A program made the translations under genes and the position numbers. The notes under the pieces were generated by a model. It worked only from the letters and a program-made list of their open reading frames with translations, was not told the DNA's origin and did no database searches. Positions 5,398-5,740 of a stretch of 5,740 bases of DNA are shown one piece after another; the stretch's first letter is position 1, and every line of letters starts with the position of its first letter. Origin of the DNA: Gammaproteobacteria bacterium (GTDB taxonomy: Bacteria > Pseudomonadota > Gammaproteobacteria > Burkholderiales > Thiobacillaceae); the NCBI GenBank assembly GCA_018820745.1, contig JAHJNP010000074.1, positions 1 through 5,740 on the forward strand, in the 5' to 3' direction.

Positions 5398-5740
5398 AAG
5401 AAAATTCCGCAAGGAGCAAAAAGGCCGTAATACCGGAATGGCGACCCGCGGCGCCGATGTGAGCTTTGGCGACTTTGGTCTCAAGGCGGTCGGTCGTGGT
5501 CGTTTGACGGCTCGTCAGATTGAAGCTGCGCGACGTGCGATGACCCGCCACATCAAACGTGGCGGCCGCATCTGGATCCGTATTTTTCCGGACAAGCCGA
5601 TTTCGCGTAAGCCGGCCGAAGTCCGGATGGGTAATGGTAAGGGTGCACCGGAATACTACGTTGCTGAAATTCAGCCGGGCAAGGTTTTGTACGAGATGGA
5701 TGGCGTGAACGAAACGCTGGCACGTGAGGCCTTCCGCCTG
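5381..5740 (+). CDS. rplP: 50S ribosomal protein L16 (partial, 3' end beyond window)
   Basis: L16 binds near the A site and helps organise the peptidyl transferase centre and tRNA accommodation. The window holds 120 codons with no stop; the family has about 136-138, so roughly the last 17 residues are missing because of the window edge and not a mutation. Signatures are [17 protein letters not shown] (1-17), [20 protein letters not shown] (26-45), [17 protein letters not shown] (46-62), [10 protein letters not shown] (64-73) and the [12 protein letters not shown] end (98-109). Arg82 in VRMGNGKG aligns with E. coli Arg81, the arginine hydroxylated by YcfD/RoxA. The start overlaps rpsC by 17 nt with its own Shine-Dalgarno. 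In this gene order rpmC (L29) and rpsQ (S17) would be expected next, outside the window. Confidence 0.97.
   Translation, partial: MLQPARRKFRKEQKGRNTGMATRGADVSFGDFGLKAVGRGRLTARQIEAARRAMTRHIKRGGRIWIRIFPDKPISRKPAEVRMGNGKGAPEYYVAEIQPGKVLYEMDGVNETLAREAFRL

Noticed and set aside
4432..5484. 350-codon open frame on the minus strand
   Set aside because: It lies opposite rplV, rpsC and rplP, begins with TTG, resembles no family I know and has a composition expected from the reverse complement of GC-rich coding sequence.

Overview
This window is a stretch of the bacterial str-S10 ribosomal protein supercluster, read entirely on the + strand. The order is tuf, rpsJ, rplC, rplD, rplW, rplB, rpsS, rplV, rpsC and rplP; the last gene runs off the right edge. 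The protein details point to a betaproteobacterium: a 396-residue EF-Tu with the [20 protein letters not shown] segment, L22 ending [10 protein letters not shown]2 with [30 protein letters not shown], and L16 with the extra residue in its [14 protein letters not shown] segment. A Thiobacillus- or Nitrosomonas-like lineage is my best guess, but the genus is not proven. I see no mobile element, CRISPR array, tRNA or rRNA.

Layout: tuf (13-1203) is followed after 10 nt by rpsJ (1214-1522). Then comes the only real intergenic gap, 124 nt (1523-1646), before rplC. From rplC onward the genes are packed tightly. rplC/rplD and rplD/rplW share a TAATG stop-start. rplW/rplB, rplB/rpsS, rplV/rpsC and rpsS/rplV are separated by about 9-15 nt carrying only a Shine-Dalgarno sequence, and rplP starts inside the 3' end of rpsC.

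Function: EF-Tu delivers aminoacyl-tRNA to the ribosome. S10, S19 and S3 belong to the 30S head. L3, L4, L23, L2, L22 and L16 belong to the 50S subunit, around the peptidyl transferase centre and exit tunnel. Co-transcription and coupled translation would keep their output balanced.

The most interesting DNA is the rpsJ-rplC gap. It holds a sigma70-like promoter (TTGTAA, 17 nt, TATACT) whose -35 overlaps the rpsJ stop codon. A strong inverted repeat lies across the promoter. The predicted leader of about 95 nt has two stem-loops, and the loop of the second (CCUAGG) is complementary to the rplC Shine-Dalgarno sequence. There is no room for the classical gammaproteobacterial S10 leader in front of rpsJ, so this gap is the natural candidate for a control point. 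Other structures worth checking are a 12-bp hairpin at the very end of rplV, just before the rpsC ribosome binding site, and two hairpins that look like intrinsic terminators only on the antisense strand. No previously undescribed protein system is visible: all ten genes are core translation genes.
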